Positions 10,201 through 18,831 of a stretch of 64,000 nucleotides of DNA are shown in pieces. The position numbers and the translations under genes are program-made. Positions within the stretch are counted from its first letter, which is position 1. The number at the start of each line of letters is the position of its first letter. The stretch is from JAAEPI01 sp965212145 (GTDB lineage: Bacteria; Bacteroidota; Bacteroidia; Cytophagales; Cyclobacteriaceae). Location of the stretch: NCBI GenBank assembly GCA_965212145.1, contig CBDBUY010000005.1, forward strand, positions 319,272 to 383,271, in the 5' to 3' direction. The notes beneath the pieces were generated by a model. The model saw only the letters and a program-made list of their open reading frames with translations. It had not been told where the DNA came from and ran no database searches.

Positions 10201-10838
10201 ACTATTCTGGAACGCGTATTATCATAGGTTTCTATGGTTGTGATTTTAGCCGAATGATGTGCAACTTGATATTTCTGTTCCAACGTCTCGGGTGAATAGG
10301 CAGTGAAACTTCCTGAACTCGTTCCGGTGACAATATAATTGTAATAGGGAGCGAAGTTTAGTGCTGTGATTTTACCTTCCGATTGTACAGAATTGACAAG
10401 TTGGCCTGAACTGCTGTAAATGCTCAAATCCTTCCCACCAACCCATAATTGATCACCAGTTGGGGCATACTTAACCATTGGTTCAGACTCTTCTGTTTTA
10501 ATTTTTGATAGGACCTTATCCCCCAAAACATCCCATATGAAAACGTTTCCCTCCTGATCAGAGCTTGCAAGTTCTAGTTTGGATGGGTGAAAATCTATGC
10601 TGACGATCCCGGATGGATGTGCATTTAATTGCAGGATTTCACGATTCGATTTGGTGTCCCAAATGTGAATGATGTTAGAAGCATCGACTGAAGCCATTAA
10701 GGAAAAATCATGGCTAACCTGGATGCTATTGATCTGCTGAGCATGTCCCATCGGAATAACAAGCTGTGCCTTCTGGGCCATCAAGGACGTAGCTAGAAAT
10801 ACGAAAAAAAGTAACGAACTGAACTGAAGTGATTTCAT
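7290..10838 (-). CDS. Secreted WD40-repeat caspase-family (C14) protein
   Basis: A 1182-aa protein starting at the ATG that opens a clear signal peptide (SLQFSSLLFFVFLATSLMAQ); an upstream in-frame ATG at 10886 would bury it. Residues 25 to about 640 form WD40-like blades (IHIWDTKSNREI, VFIWDVLGDKV, IRIWSCKEEEL, INLWNAVSGEVE, IKIWNNENGKY). A linker of Ig-like strands follows, then a caspase p20-like domain from about 810 with IYSLVIGTSDYADDE, the catalytic His in VYMAGHGVN (about 884) and the Cys in IVDACHSGTL (about 942). A region of about 130 residues with unknown fold closes it. The catalytic dyad is intact. Orthocaspases cleave after Arg or Lys; the target and role here are unknown, and export to the periplasm or surface is inferred from the signal peptide. 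Confidence 0.88.
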   Translation of the reverse strand: MKSLQFSSLLFFVFLATSLMAQKAQLVIPMGHAQQINSIQVSHDFSLMASVDASNIIHIWDTKSNREILQLNAHPSGIVSIDFHPSKLELASSDQEGNVFIWDVLGDKVLSKIKTEESEPMVKYAPTGDQLWVGGKDLSIYSSSGQLVNSVQSEGKITALNFAPYYNYIVTGTSSGSFTAYSPETLEQKYQVAHHSAKITTIETYDNTRSRIVFGHVDGYATIINIENDKVAEHEKIFSEGIYKIIGNPENGRLIMVGADADEDVKFRLSSLEEDKSVRFKWSSEEIDGTGLKAVTWADAEKDKVYLANHSNTIRIWSCKEEELLPTIIKGTARPIYDIDVDGAEEKLIIGSRHGQIKVIDLTGSHPLVLLRGNRGGGLIQLDFHPDDPIVLGAGRNEEINLWNAVSGEVEETLKRQGYLDFNMEFTTERAFIRKTSVSSFEIFDYTNKTKEEIEISDAHDMKISPDGSLMAFRRSADIQLYHTYDQQLTETVSVGNFTDFDFTKNGILTIAGSTVKEYVGGKVSWEKNTMHVKDRIKVLDNGEFFLFSSENSRSQEFTAFHFDAKGNEIGTLEGHHDYITKILEVQDRILTSSLDGSIKIWNNENGKYQEAGVLIPLRLEDYVVVTPDDLFDATPIAMQEMHFTVGGEIIALEQLKESYYEPNLLPKLLGFGNSELRKPVNLAELGFAPAIEFVQHPNVGKGILKAKILNKDGGIGRVTMTVNGKEVTSDLREVKNPDIKSIEIQYDLKGHPYLYDNKPSKISIRAYNKDGSVGSEPKDIFFLPMGDQHEVAKPRIYSLVIGTSDYADDEMDLKYAAKDAEDFASALNISSANLIGGENIEIKVLTTNQKKDSWPTKANIKKAFDDFAKKAKARDYLIVYMAGHGVNSGGEDGDFYYLTCTAKDGKVFNEETRKNHAISSYEFTEYIKSVPALNQVMIVDACHSGTLTSAFGKEKPVSKTMDSEEVRAYERMKDRTGIFLLAGSAADAVSYETTLYGQGLLTYALLFGMKGAALHEGEYIDVLDLFQFAAKKVPQLAEDIGGIQKPEVRVPTEASSFNIGKMTDADKAKIHLLQPKPVFVHAVFQESNNFNDPEGIGKALDKKLAKLGKSDNSPIIFMNEMHFSGALQVKGRYEHSGHLTKVNVQVFEDQRKRMEFKVEGVNANTISDKIIQRLLELIESS

Positions 10839-10906
10839 GCAGATGCCGGTTTGAGACGAAAATCGCCAATTCGGCCTAAAATTCACTCCGTATTTGACGG
10901 TAATTT

Positions 10907-11563
10907 TTAATTAACCAAAGAATTTACCCATTTGGAGGTATGAGTAGCAAGTGAACTAATCACTTCATCGTGCTTGGTTCCCTTGACTTTGAAAGAATGA
11001 TCACCTCCTTCGATCATAATTATGTCGGCCTGTTCTAGACTTTCACATACTTCATTGATAAGCTGTGAATTAGCTAAGGCATCCTTAGTTCCTTGAAGAA
11101 AGAGCTGAGGTGTGTCCACATGAGCTAAATGATTGGCTCGGTCTTTCGAGTCTCGGCCTGGCGCGTGAAGAGGAAAGCCAAAATAGATGATCCCACTAAC
11201 CGGACTAGTTTCGTTTTCAGCGAGTAGGTGAGAAGCCATTCTTCCCCCATAGGACTTGCCAGAAAGAAAAATTGGACGATCAAATTGGTTAATGGCGAAA
11301 TCATGCACAGCTTTCCATGCGGCAACATTCGGCTTAGGCGAGCCGGGTGATTTTCTACCTGCATCGATGTACGGGAAATTGAATCGGAGCACTGTGATTC
11401 CAGATTGGATCAGTTCATCGGACAATTTAGTCATGAAAGAATGTTCCATGCCGGCACCAGCTCCATGCGCCAGAATTAGGATGCTCTTTTCATCCTGGAC
11501 TCTATCCAAATGCCCGTTGATTGTTTTTTCCCCAAATGGAATACTTATTGAAGTGGTCATCAA
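10907..11563 (-). CDS. Alpha/beta hydrolase, Tex30/KANL3-like
   Basis: A 218-aa cytosolic alpha/beta hydrolase of the Tex30/KANL3 type (often annotated dienelactone-hydrolase-like). The oxyanion segment is LAHGAGAGMEHSFM, the nucleophile elbow is GKSYGGRM with Ser104, the acid is probably the Asp of LQGTKDALAN and the histidine is in EGGDHSFK. The FNFPYIDAGRKSPG segment is typical of the family. There is no signal peptide. The substrate is unknown. It lies 5 bp downstream of a secreted protein of unknown function on the same strand and may be co-transcribed with it. Confidence 0.85.
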   Translation of the reverse strand: MMTTSISIPFGEKTINGHLDRVQDEKSILILAHGAGAGMEHSFMTKLSDELIQSGITVLRFNFPYIDAGRKSPGSPKPNVAAWKAVHDFAINQFDRPIFLSGKSYGGRMASHLLAENETSPVSGIIYFGFPLHAPGRDSKDRANHLAHVDTPQLFLQGTKDALANSQLINEVCESLEQADIIMIEGGDHSFKVKGTKHDEVISSLATHTSKWVNSLVN

Positions 11564-11567
11564 AGAG

Positions 11568-12113
11568 TCACTTTATGTGCAGGTGGTGGACGTGTTCTCG
11601 TATTAAATCCACACGTTTGGTAATGTGATGGATGTATTTGGCCATTTCTGTTTCTATGACATACCTACGACCATCATATGATTCCTGGGCTATCTCGTCT
11701 TCTAAATCGTCTCGATTTTTCTCCAACTCGCTGATCCCCTGACATTCATCGTACAGAAAGGCAATGAACTCTTTCATACTGTATTCTTCCTCAAATTTTG
11801 AAATATCCTTCAAGGTGCGTTTCAGCTCTCGATCCTTAGAAAATCTAAATGCTTTATTAAGTTTATCTAGTAACACCGAGTCATAGTGATGTATATCCTG
11901 CAACATCCCTATGATCTCTAGTCTATATTCCTTTTGTCCACAGAATTTCATCATCCCAGCATAGTCATCCAGCTCGTCAGACTCTAAATCCCACGCATAG
12001 GTCAAATCATCAATGATCTTCCCAAGAGATTCATTTTCATCCACTTGTGCGAAACCCACCGTCCCGGTAAACATCCCCAACGAGATGATAAATATTCGTA
12101 TTTGAGTTTTCAT
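11568..12113 (-). CDS. Secreted helical protein of unknown function
   Basis: A 181-aa protein that I do not recognise. I start it at the ATG giving the signal peptide MKTQIRIFIISLGMFTGTVG, cleaved after GFAQ; an upstream ATG at 12155 would add 14 residues ahead of it. The mature part is acidic and appears almost entirely helical, with several heptad-like stretches (LDKLNKAFRFSKDRELKRTL, ISELEKNRDDLEDEIAQE) and a His-rich C-terminus (REHVHHLHIK). It has two Cys, which could pair in the periplasm. Nothing nearby indicates a role beyond the hydrolase gene that follows. Confidence 0.65.
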   Translation of the reverse strand: MKTQIRIFIISLGMFTGTVGFAQVDENESLGKIIDDLTYAWDLESDELDDYAGMMKFCGQKEYRLEIIGMLQDIHHYDSVLLDKLNKAFRFSKDRELKRTLKDISKFEEEYSMKEFIAFLYDECQGISELEKNRDDLEDEIAQESYDGRRYVIETEMAKYIHHITKRVDLIREHVHHLHIK

Positions 12114-12260
12114 AATTACTCTGTTGGCAAAATTCGAACCAAAACTCGACTCCACTTTCTGGACGTTGAATTTCGTGTTTTATTGTCACACGTTAAACCA
12201 AACTTCCACCGAAATGGTTGCATTAGTATCTTTATACTCTTCAGTCCGTAAAATAACCAA

Positions 12261-12677
12261 ATGCGCGGGATAGTTTCAATTTGTTTGGCCTTGTCATTTT
12301 TTGACGCCTTTGCTCAAAATGAGGAACACCCTGAATATCTTATTCGTAGTATTTATTTCGGTGGGGGACGTTATGGCGTTGATTCCGTTCAGAGGACGGA
12401 GTTATACCACTTTCTTGATTCTATTCCTGATTTAGGCCTTTATGACATCAGTATTCATAGTCATACAGACAATATTGGCGGGGCGGAGTACAATGCATGG
12501 CTATCGCAAATGAGAAGCGAGTCGGTGATTCAAGAATTGTTGGATAAAAATGTGGATCCGAATAGTATCGTGATTAAGGATTTCGGACAATACAATCCCA
12601 TTTTTGATAATTCGACGTACTTGGGACGAAGAAGGAATCGAAGAGTGGATATCATTTTTTGGCCGATCGTGTTCTAG
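12261..12677 (+). CDS. OmpA-C-like domain protein
   Basis: A 138-aa exported protein: a short signal peptide (IVSICLALSFFDAFAQ) followed by an almost minimal OmpA/MotB-type peptidoglycan-associating domain. The core is visible as IRSIYFGGGRYGVDS, ISIHSHTDNIGGAEYNAWLSQMR with the conserved Asp of HTDN, and GRRRNRRVDIIFWP with the Arg that contacts diaminopimelate. It lacks the beta-barrel or lipobox usually attached to such domains, so it is a stand-alone periplasmic module. It precedes the site-2 protease gene by 72 bp on the same strand. Confidence 0.85.
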   Translation: MRGIVSICLALSFFDAFAQNEEHPEYLIRSIYFGGGRYGVDSVQRTELYHFLDSIPDLGLYDISIHSHTDNIGGAEYNAWLSQMRSESVIQELLDKNVDPNSIVIKDFGQYNPIFDNSTYLGRRRNRRVDIIFWPIVF

Positions 12678-12749
12678 GTAAATCAACTCATTCATCGTAA
12701 CGCTATTAATCGGATCGATCGGTCTTGAATTAAATTCTATATTCGCCAC

Positions 12750-13979
12750 ATGACAGGCAAGCGCAGGATTTTATTGCAAATTGGACTCTTCATTCTGACG
12801 TTCTTCACAACGACGTTTGCAGGTGTGGAATGGGGCTGGAGTCGATTCCTATTTTGGACGGATCCAGCAATGTCCTGGGATGATTTCGTTTGGGGTTTGC
12901 AATTTTCTGTGCCCTTCCTGCTGATTCTTAGTTGCCATGAATTCGGGCATTACTTTACTGCCAAGTATCATAACATTAAGGTTTCGCTTCCTTATTATAT
13001 TCCATTTTGGCTGGGGTGGCTGTTTCCGTTCCCATCACTAGGTACAATGGGCGCCTTTATCAGAATCAGAGAGGCGATCAAAAGTCGAACTCATTATTTT
13101 GATGTGGGCATTTCGGGACCGTTGGCCGGTTTCATCGTTGCAATTGCAGTGCTCTGCTATGGGTTCACTAACCTTCCAGAAACGGAATTTATATATGAGG
13201 TGCATCCTGAGTACGAGGTATTCGGGGAGGGCTTTGAACAGAAGATGGTTGGGCTGGATACCGTGATCTACAAAAAAGACATGAACCCAGAGCGCTATCA
13301 ATATGAAATGATGCCTGATTCGATTAGGGTAGGAGGACCGGGATCTTTTTACTTCGGTGATAACCTGCTGATGATGGCTGGCAGGAAGTATCTAGCACCT
13401 GATGATCGGTATGTCCCGGGCCCAAAAGAATTAATGCACTATCCCTGGCTACTGGCTGGTTTCCTTGCTCTGTTTTTCACCGCGCTGAATTTACTGCCAA
13501 TCGGTCAATTAGACGGAGGGCATGTGGTATTTGGTTTGCTGGGACCTGTCTTGCATAAGCGAATTTCTACGGTGCTTTTTACACTGTTGATCTTTTATTC
13601 AGGTTTGGGATGGGTCAAAATGCAGCATTTGACAACTGATTCGACAGAGGGACTACTGGGTTTTGTTTTTCAAGTGGTGGTTTATTTATATCTGGTTTAT
13701 CTTTGTACGTTTTCCATGATCCCAAATCGTCGAGATCGATGGATGTTCGCGGCAGTCATGCTGGCCATTCAGTTTTTCTTGTCTTCATTTTTGGGTTGGG
13801 AAGGGTATTCGGGATGGTTACTCTTTGCTATTCTACTCGGACGAGTTGTAGGGATTCAGCATCCTGGAGTGGTTGACAGCACGCCGCTCACGACTCAGCG
13901 GAAAGTTCTGGGTTGGATAGCTTTGGTGATCTTCATTCTCTGTTTCTCCCCACAGCCAATGGTGCTGGAAGGATATTAA
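12750..13979 (+). CDS. Site-2 protease family (M50) membrane metalloprotease
   Basis: A 409-aa intramembrane zinc protease homologue. The zinc motif is HEFGH (63-67, in LSCHEFGHYFTAKYHNI) and the third ligand is the Asp of NLLPIGQLDGGH (about 248-257). Membrane helices fall at about 10-28, 50-70, 115-135, 225-250 and several at the C-terminus, matching the plant/bacterial EGY-like M50 group rather than the PDZ-containing RseP type: I see no PDZ domain between the two motifs. A loop of about 80 residues separates helices three and four. The substrate is unknown. It converges with a T9SS cargo gene and overlaps it by 4 bp. Confidence 0.9.
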   Translation: MTGKRRILLQIGLFILTFFTTTFAGVEWGWSRFLFWTDPAMSWDDFVWGLQFSVPFLLILSCHEFGHYFTAKYHNIKVSLPYYIPFWLGWLFPFPSLGTMGAFIRIREAIKSRTHYFDVGISGPLAGFIVAIAVLCYGFTNLPETEFIYEVHPEYEVFGEGFEQKMVGLDTVIYKKDMNPERYQYEMMPDSIRVGGPGSFYFGDNLLMMAGRKYLAPDDRYVPGPKELMHYPWLLAGFLALFFTALNLLPIGQLDGGHVVFGLLGPVLHKRISTVLFTLLIFYSGLGWVKMQHLTTDSTEGLLGFVFQVVVYLYLVYLCTFSMIPNRRDRWMFAAVMLAIQFFLSSFLGWEGYSGWLLFAILLGRVVGIQHPGVVDSTPLTTQRKVLGWIALVIFILCFSPQPMVLEGY

Positions 13980-15772
13980 TCTTTTCTCAGAAGAGCTCGA
14001 TTGGAGTGATCTTGATCAATTATTTCGATGACATACAATCCGGCTTTCAGGCCAGAAAGATCATGCTGCGATTGACGGCCATCTACAAATTCCAATTGAC
14101 CGTTCATATTCCAGATTTTGATCAAAGAATACTCCTCATTAATAGTCAAGAAGTTCTTGACAGGGTTCGGGTAAAAATTTCTTAACGCCTCTCGATCGGC
14201 TTGCAATGGTACGGGCAGGACTTCACCAAAAACGGGTCGAATCATCAGAATTCCGTTCACCGTTTCATTCTGTACCCATGAATTCTGAAAGTAGTACATT
14301 TTTGATTTTGCCTGTTGGTTGTTCTTGTCTAATCCAATGCCCAGGAATTCGACTGATTTTTGCTTGTAACCGATATAGACCGTGTCAGTTACTATTAGAG
14401 GACTGGACAGACTTATTCGGGTAAAGTCATCCAAATTATCCTCAGTGATGGTGAGATTTTTCGTTCTTACGGGTTCCTCATCGTTTTTATTTCTCCACAC
14501 CTGTATTTCCACCGTTTTGCCGACTGGTGATGGGCTTATGGTTGGGAAATAGATGTCTATGTGTGTGAGGTCGTCGCTGGTTGCAATTATGTATTGGAGG
14601 ATTACTGAGCCATTCTGCGCTACACCCGCAGCGAATTCAGGTTTGCCGTCATCGTAAGCGTAATAATTATGAAATAGGTAGGAATCTCTGATTGTATCGT
14701 TCACCGGATAGTTATCCGTAAAATTTGATGATAATTTCAATGAAATAACTGCTGAATCCGGAGCAGGAGAGATGGCAGAAAGTGTCACCGGGTCATCAGG
14801 GGCACCATCGCTGTTGGCATCCAGAGTGTCGTAGTTGACTCCTTCTTGGCCCTCAAGATCAAGGACATCCTGAAAAGTAACTAGCTCTACGGATCCGGCT
14901 TCTGTACTAACTTGATATTCTGCAGTCATGGTCAGTGTTTCCGCTGGTTGTTTTAACAAATCGAATGATTGAAAAGCCTGAGGAACAATAAATTGTGATG
15001 GGTCAACGAAAAAATGTTCTGCTGGCATTTCTCTAAATGGGGCAATTAATGAGCTTATGGACCCAGTTAAAGCTTGATCATCAATCTCTAAGTCTTCCGG
15101 GTCAAGGCCATTGTCCATATACACATAGTCAATATGCCATGAGTCAAAAGGCCCAAACTGTGATCCGAATGTTTCGAATTTGAATCGAAAATCTTTGTGC
15201 CGATAGGCCGATTGAATCTGTACAATTTCTTGTTCAAACTCTTCAGTGGTTGTCAAGTCAATGGCATGCTTTTTCCAAACGGTCACCCATAGGCTGTCGG
15301 AATTGAGCATTTGAAGGCGAAGCGAGTCTCCCGGATCCTCCGGCGCTTCTGCATTGCCTCCGGCTTCCCAGAAAAAGGAAAGGTAAATCGATTCATCACC
15401 TACTAGAGGATTTAAATCAATTCTTCTGGAAATCAGCTGGTCTGTAAGCCCTGAGAAATTATCCTGATCGTCATAGACTTGTCCCAAGGAGTCTATGCCG
15501 TCCAAAGTGGCCGCTTTGTAAGTCGGAGGATTCAATGCCAAGCTCTCCGCGATGGTCACTCCATTACTGAACTCCCAAAGCGTATCCGGCTGGTTACCAG
15601 CTGCGGAGAAATCATCCCAAAAAGGCAAGGAAATAGCCTCCTGATTTTGCTGGCTGTTTCTAAAGTTTTCGACTGACTTTTTCAAAATTGGCCGCATCGT
15701 GATTTGGGCCTGAGCCAGACCAAAAATCAACATAGCGCAAATCGATAATCCCAGGCGCATATTAGTTCTCAT
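13976..15772 (-). CDS. T9SS type A sorting domain surface protein
   Basis: A protein of about 598 aa, exported and then secreted by the type IX system. I place the start at MRTNMRLGLS, which gives a signal peptide ending FGLAQAQ; it overlaps the end of the upstream PASTA gene by 11 bp, so coupling is likely. The body is beta-rich and acidic with lectin/jelly-roll-like segments (LPFWDDFSAAGNQPDTLW, SWHIDYVYMDNGLDPED). The final 70 residues are a T9SS sorting domain: NFYPNPVKNFLTI, IKIWNMNGQLE, LSGLKAGLYVIEI. No enzymatic motif is seen. The start could instead be the second Met, 4 residues later. Confidence 0.85.
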   Translation of the reverse strand: MRTNMRLGLSICAMLIFGLAQAQITMRPILKKSVENFRNSQQNQEAISLPFWDDFSAAGNQPDTLWEFSNGVTIAESLALNPPTYKAATLDGIDSLGQVYDDQDNFSGLTDQLISRRIDLNPLVGDESIYLSFFWEAGGNAEAPEDPGDSLRLQMLNSDSLWVTVWKKHAIDLTTTEEFEQEIVQIQSAYRHKDFRFKFETFGSQFGPFDSWHIDYVYMDNGLDPEDLEIDDQALTGSISSLIAPFREMPAEHFFVDPSQFIVPQAFQSFDLLKQPAETLTMTAEYQVSTEAGSVELVTFQDVLDLEGQEGVNYDTLDANSDGAPDDPVTLSAISPAPDSAVISLKLSSNFTDNYPVNDTIRDSYLFHNYYAYDDGKPEFAAGVAQNGSVILQYIIATSDDLTHIDIYFPTISPSPVGKTVEIQVWRNKNDEEPVRTKNLTITEDNLDDFTRISLSSPLIVTDTVYIGYKQKSVEFLGIGLDKNNQQAKSKMYYFQNSWVQNETVNGILMIRPVFGEVLPVPLQADREALRNFYPNPVKNFLTINEEYSLIKIWNMNGQLEFVDGRQSQHDLSGLKAGLYVIEIIDQDHSNRALLRKD

Positions 15773-16601
15773 CAAGAATTGAAGACTCATTTACAATGGA
15801 GTCAGGCTGATACACCCATAAATCAACCAAGTCTTGTAGGCGTACAATTTTCCCCTGTGCGGGTCTTTGGCCTGTTACATAGCCCGCGGAAACTATCACT
15901 TCAACCATGGCAGTATCTCCTTGATTGATTTCAATAACGGGATCATCCACGTAAGTGATGTTGCCAATTTTCAAACCTTGACCTGCTAGAGCCACACGAG
16001 TATCGGAAAACGAACGATTCACATAATCTCCCATTTCAAAAAATCGATTCCCATGTCCATCACCAATAAATAAATCAATCGAAGATCCTTTCGGGATCAT
16101 TTCACCTTCCAGCACCTCACGACCATCGTACCATTGTTCCAGCACGACATTTAATCCGAGATCTGGTTTGTATTCCACTTTTCCGGATTTGAGACCATAC
16201 GATTGCAATGTGATTTCGGCTATTTTCAATGACTTGTCGATAAGCTGTGGCATCTTAACCAACGGCGGATTTTGGGCATTTAGTGTGACGTAGATTTTTC
16301 TATTTTCCTTTACTTTAGAATTAGGTTGAGGGAATTGATCTATCACCGTCAGTGGTTCCTGGTTTGGGGAGAAGCTGGAATCGGCATTTACCTCATACCT
16401 TAAATTTCTCGTTAGTAAAATATCTTCTAATTCATCAATGTGCTGATTTCGGATGTCTGGGACGGTAATTGTCTCTCCATGATTAGTGGTGTGAGGTAGG
16501 TACCAGTAAAAGAAAATAACAACGAGCAGGATGCCTATTCCGACTGTAATTAAAAGATGTTTGGCCAGTGGCAGCAGTCGTTTTAGTGATTCAATATCCA
16601 T
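15762..16601 (-). CDS. PASTA domain membrane protein
   Basis: A 279-aa protein with a short cytosolic N-terminus, one membrane helix (LLITVGIGILLVVIFFYWYL, about 17-36) and three tandem PASTA domains facing the periplasm (about 43-112, 115-182 and 185-262). The repeats read VPDIRNQHIDELEDIL, MPQLIDKSLKIAEITLQSYG and MGDYVNRSFSDTRVALAGQG. There is no kinase domain: in Bacteroidota such stand-alone PASTA proteins are common and are presumed to bind peptidoglycan or muropeptides. It overlaps the T9SS cargo gene downstream. Confidence 0.9.
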   Translation of the reverse strand: MDIESLKRLLPLAKHLLITVGIGILLVVIFFYWYLPHTTNHGETITVPDIRNQHIDELEDILLTRNLRYEVNADSSFSPNQEPLTVIDQFPQPNSKVKENRKIYVTLNAQNPPLVKMPQLIDKSLKIAEITLQSYGLKSGKVEYKPDLGLNVVLEQWYDGREVLEGEMIPKGSSIDLFIGDGHGNRFFEMGDYVNRSFSDTRVALAGQGLKIGNITYVDDPVIEINQGDTAMVEVIVSAGYVTGQRPAQGKIVRLQDLVDLWVYQPDSIVNESSILDEN

Positions 16602-16647
16602 GGATGCAATTCAGTGATAAACCTACGAAGATTCACTCAGGTAGTCC

Positions 16648-18744
16648 TTATCGCCTAATTAGAATTCGTTTCGTTTTTGTGAAATCTTGACTCAGTACGC
16701 GAAGAAAATAAATCCCTGCTTTATCGTGAGACTCATATCTCAATGTTTGGTTCAGAATTGCTGTATATCGTTCCTCAATAACTATTGATCCAGTCACGTC
16801 CATCAGCTGGACAATTACGTCTTTCTTTTCAGGAAAACTGACGGTCACGTTAAAATCACGATCAGCAGGATTTGGATACACGATTATTTGATTGTCTTCT
16901 GGTCTGGGCTGATCGGGATCAGCATTGTTTGTAAGCTCGATATTGTCTAGGTAGAAATTGTTTCCACCTCGATTGATGAATACAAAAGCGAGGCGAATTT
17001 CAGACTCACCGGCAAAAGCCGAGAGATCCACAAATTCCGTCAACCAATTGGTTTCGGGATTATATGGGCCTTGGTTAGGCAAGAAATCAAGGTTAGCAAG
17101 AACATACGATTTGAAAACTTCGAATTGATTCCCACATCCAGTTTGAATCATCAAATCCAATTGATCACTTCCTACTTCTGGAATTCCATAAGCCATGTCA
17201 AAAAATAAACCTGCATCCTCCATGTCCTGCATTGATAATACTGGACTCACAAGCCAGCTGTCAAATTCAGTGGCATTGTTGTATGCGAAAACCGCTCTGG
17301 CACGATTACTACCTTGTTCATAAAATTCCCAGCTTGATTCGCCTGATGTGCTCGCGTCGACCCAGCTATCCATTTCAAAATCTTGTCTTATTGGTGCTGA
17401 CACATTTTTATTATCGAAAGTGATCGATAAGGAGCCGTCATTATTGAGGTCATTTTCATCGGTTGACCCGTTGACGGAGGTGACTGTCCAGTTTAAGGTG
17501 TTGATTCCAGCCGATAAATTATTCAATTCAATCTCCGTGGGATGAACTTGTCCAGTCTGGAGATTAATGTTGTCAACCGTGATGCTACTAGACGAAGAAC
17601 CGATAGTGTAATCCAACTCAAAGGTCGTTACCTCATCACTACCGAAATTTGAAAAATTGACAGTGACAGAAGCCTCGCCATCACACTGAACCACCGAGTA
17701 ACTTTCAAAATCCTGAAAAGCCATGTCACGATTCAGAATGCCGATGGGAGGGTCAAGGCCCGGAGATGTTCGAAGACTCAATCTGCGCGGGCTATTCTCC
17801 ATGACCGTTCTCATCCGAAATTTTTGATCCTCTGTGAACATGCTCAGGCATTCGTCGTTGGTGTAATCCATGAAATTCATGAACATATCGGCAAATGAAT
17901 CTCCAGAGCAGCTGTCCGGTCCAGGGTAGGAGCACGGCGATTCCACTGGCAGGCTTCCGTTGTTTCCATGATGCGTCTGGGCTTCAGGGGTGTCATCGCA
18001 ATAGTCATTACCGCAATTGGAGTCTCCCCAGATGTGCTTTAACCCAAGAAAATGACCTATTTCATGGGTCAACGTCTGTCCGTAACTATCGAAAGAGCCA
18101 TCGGTGCTAAGATTGGTGCCAATGAAATCATCATCTACCACCACACCATCTCTTTCGGGATTTGTTTCCGGATTGTTGACTCCTGGAAGGCTAGTCTCCG
18201 GAAAAGTTGCCCAACCGATCGTGTTCCCTGTTTCAGCCACCCAAATGTTTAGAAAATCTTCAGATGGCCAGTAGCTCTCTGCTTTGAGATCGTTTCCGGG
18301 AAAAGAGTAGCTGGATTTTGTTCCTTGTTTGCGAACGATTCCATTCGTTGGAAGGCCATTTGGGTCTTGTCTGGCAAGGACAAACTCGATCTGAATGTCT
18401 GCCTCAACTGGCTGAAAATCAGTGGGTACATCTGGTGAACGTGGATTCATTTTTCCGAAATCTTCGTTCAGTCTGTCCAACTGATCTAGAATACGTGCTT
18501 CAGAGATGTTTTCTCCAAATCCTTGAGCTTCACCATTGTGAATAATGTGGAAAACCACAGGAACGGTGTAGATGTCAGAAGGACCTTGAGATTTAAAGAC
18601 CGACTTCCTGAGTTTCATTTCGGCCATCCAGTCTTCAAACTGCAGATCATGCTCCGGGTCTGATGCTAGAATCCCACAACGATTTTGTCCCAATCCCCAA
18701 AGGGAGGTCAAAAACAGAATAAAGAGGAAGCTCAGTCGCATCAT
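16648..18744 (-). CDS. Secreted M43 (pappalysin-like) metalloprotease with T9SS sorting domain
   Basis: A 698-aa secreted zinc protease. After the signal peptide (FLFILFLTSLWGLGQ) comes a pappalysin-family catalytic domain with the extended zinc motif HEIGHFLGLKH (about 226-236), the CxxxxC-rich GDSNCGNDYCDDTPEAQ segment and the Met-turn NFMDYTNDECLSMFT. Two beta domains follow (about 340-440 and 445-600), the second like a MAM/jelly roll. The C-terminus is a T9SS type A sorting domain (IVYPNPADRDFNVTV, GIYFLRVLSQDFTKTKRILI). It is probably an extracellular peptidase for nutrient acquisition. Confidence 0.92.
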   Translation of the reverse strand: MMRLSFLFILFLTSLWGLGQNRCGILASDPEHDLQFEDWMAEMKLRKSVFKSQGPSDIYTVPVVFHIIHNGEAQGFGENISEARILDQLDRLNEDFGKMNPRSPDVPTDFQPVEADIQIEFVLARQDPNGLPTNGIVRKQGTKSSYSFPGNDLKAESYWPSEDFLNIWVAETGNTIGWATFPETSLPGVNNPETNPERDGVVVDDDFIGTNLSTDGSFDSYGQTLTHEIGHFLGLKHIWGDSNCGNDYCDDTPEAQTHHGNNGSLPVESPCSYPGPDSCSGDSFADMFMNFMDYTNDECLSMFTEDQKFRMRTVMENSPRRLSLRTSPGLDPPIGILNRDMAFQDFESYSVVQCDGEASVTVNFSNFGSDEVTTFELDYTIGSSSSSITVDNINLQTGQVHPTEIELNNLSAGINTLNWTVTSVNGSTDENDLNNDGSLSITFDNKNVSAPIRQDFEMDSWVDASTSGESSWEFYEQGSNRARAVFAYNNATEFDSWLVSPVLSMQDMEDAGLFFDMAYGIPEVGSDQLDLMIQTGCGNQFEVFKSYVLANLDFLPNQGPYNPETNWLTEFVDLSAFAGESEIRLAFVFINRGGNNFYLDNIELTNNADPDQPRPEDNQIIVYPNPADRDFNVTVSFPEKKDVIVQLMDVTGSIVIEERYTAILNQTLRYESHDKAGIYFLRVLSQDFTKTKRILIRR

Positions 18745-18831
18745 TCAAATTTAAACGGATCGAAGATCGAATTCAGTATGCGACAAACAACTTCTTGTAT
18801 ACTTGATATGCACGATCGACCGCTGATCGAA

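Noticed and set aside
10838..10886. Upstream ATG for the WD40-caspase gene
   Set aside because: It would place 16 charged and polar residues before an obvious signal peptide.
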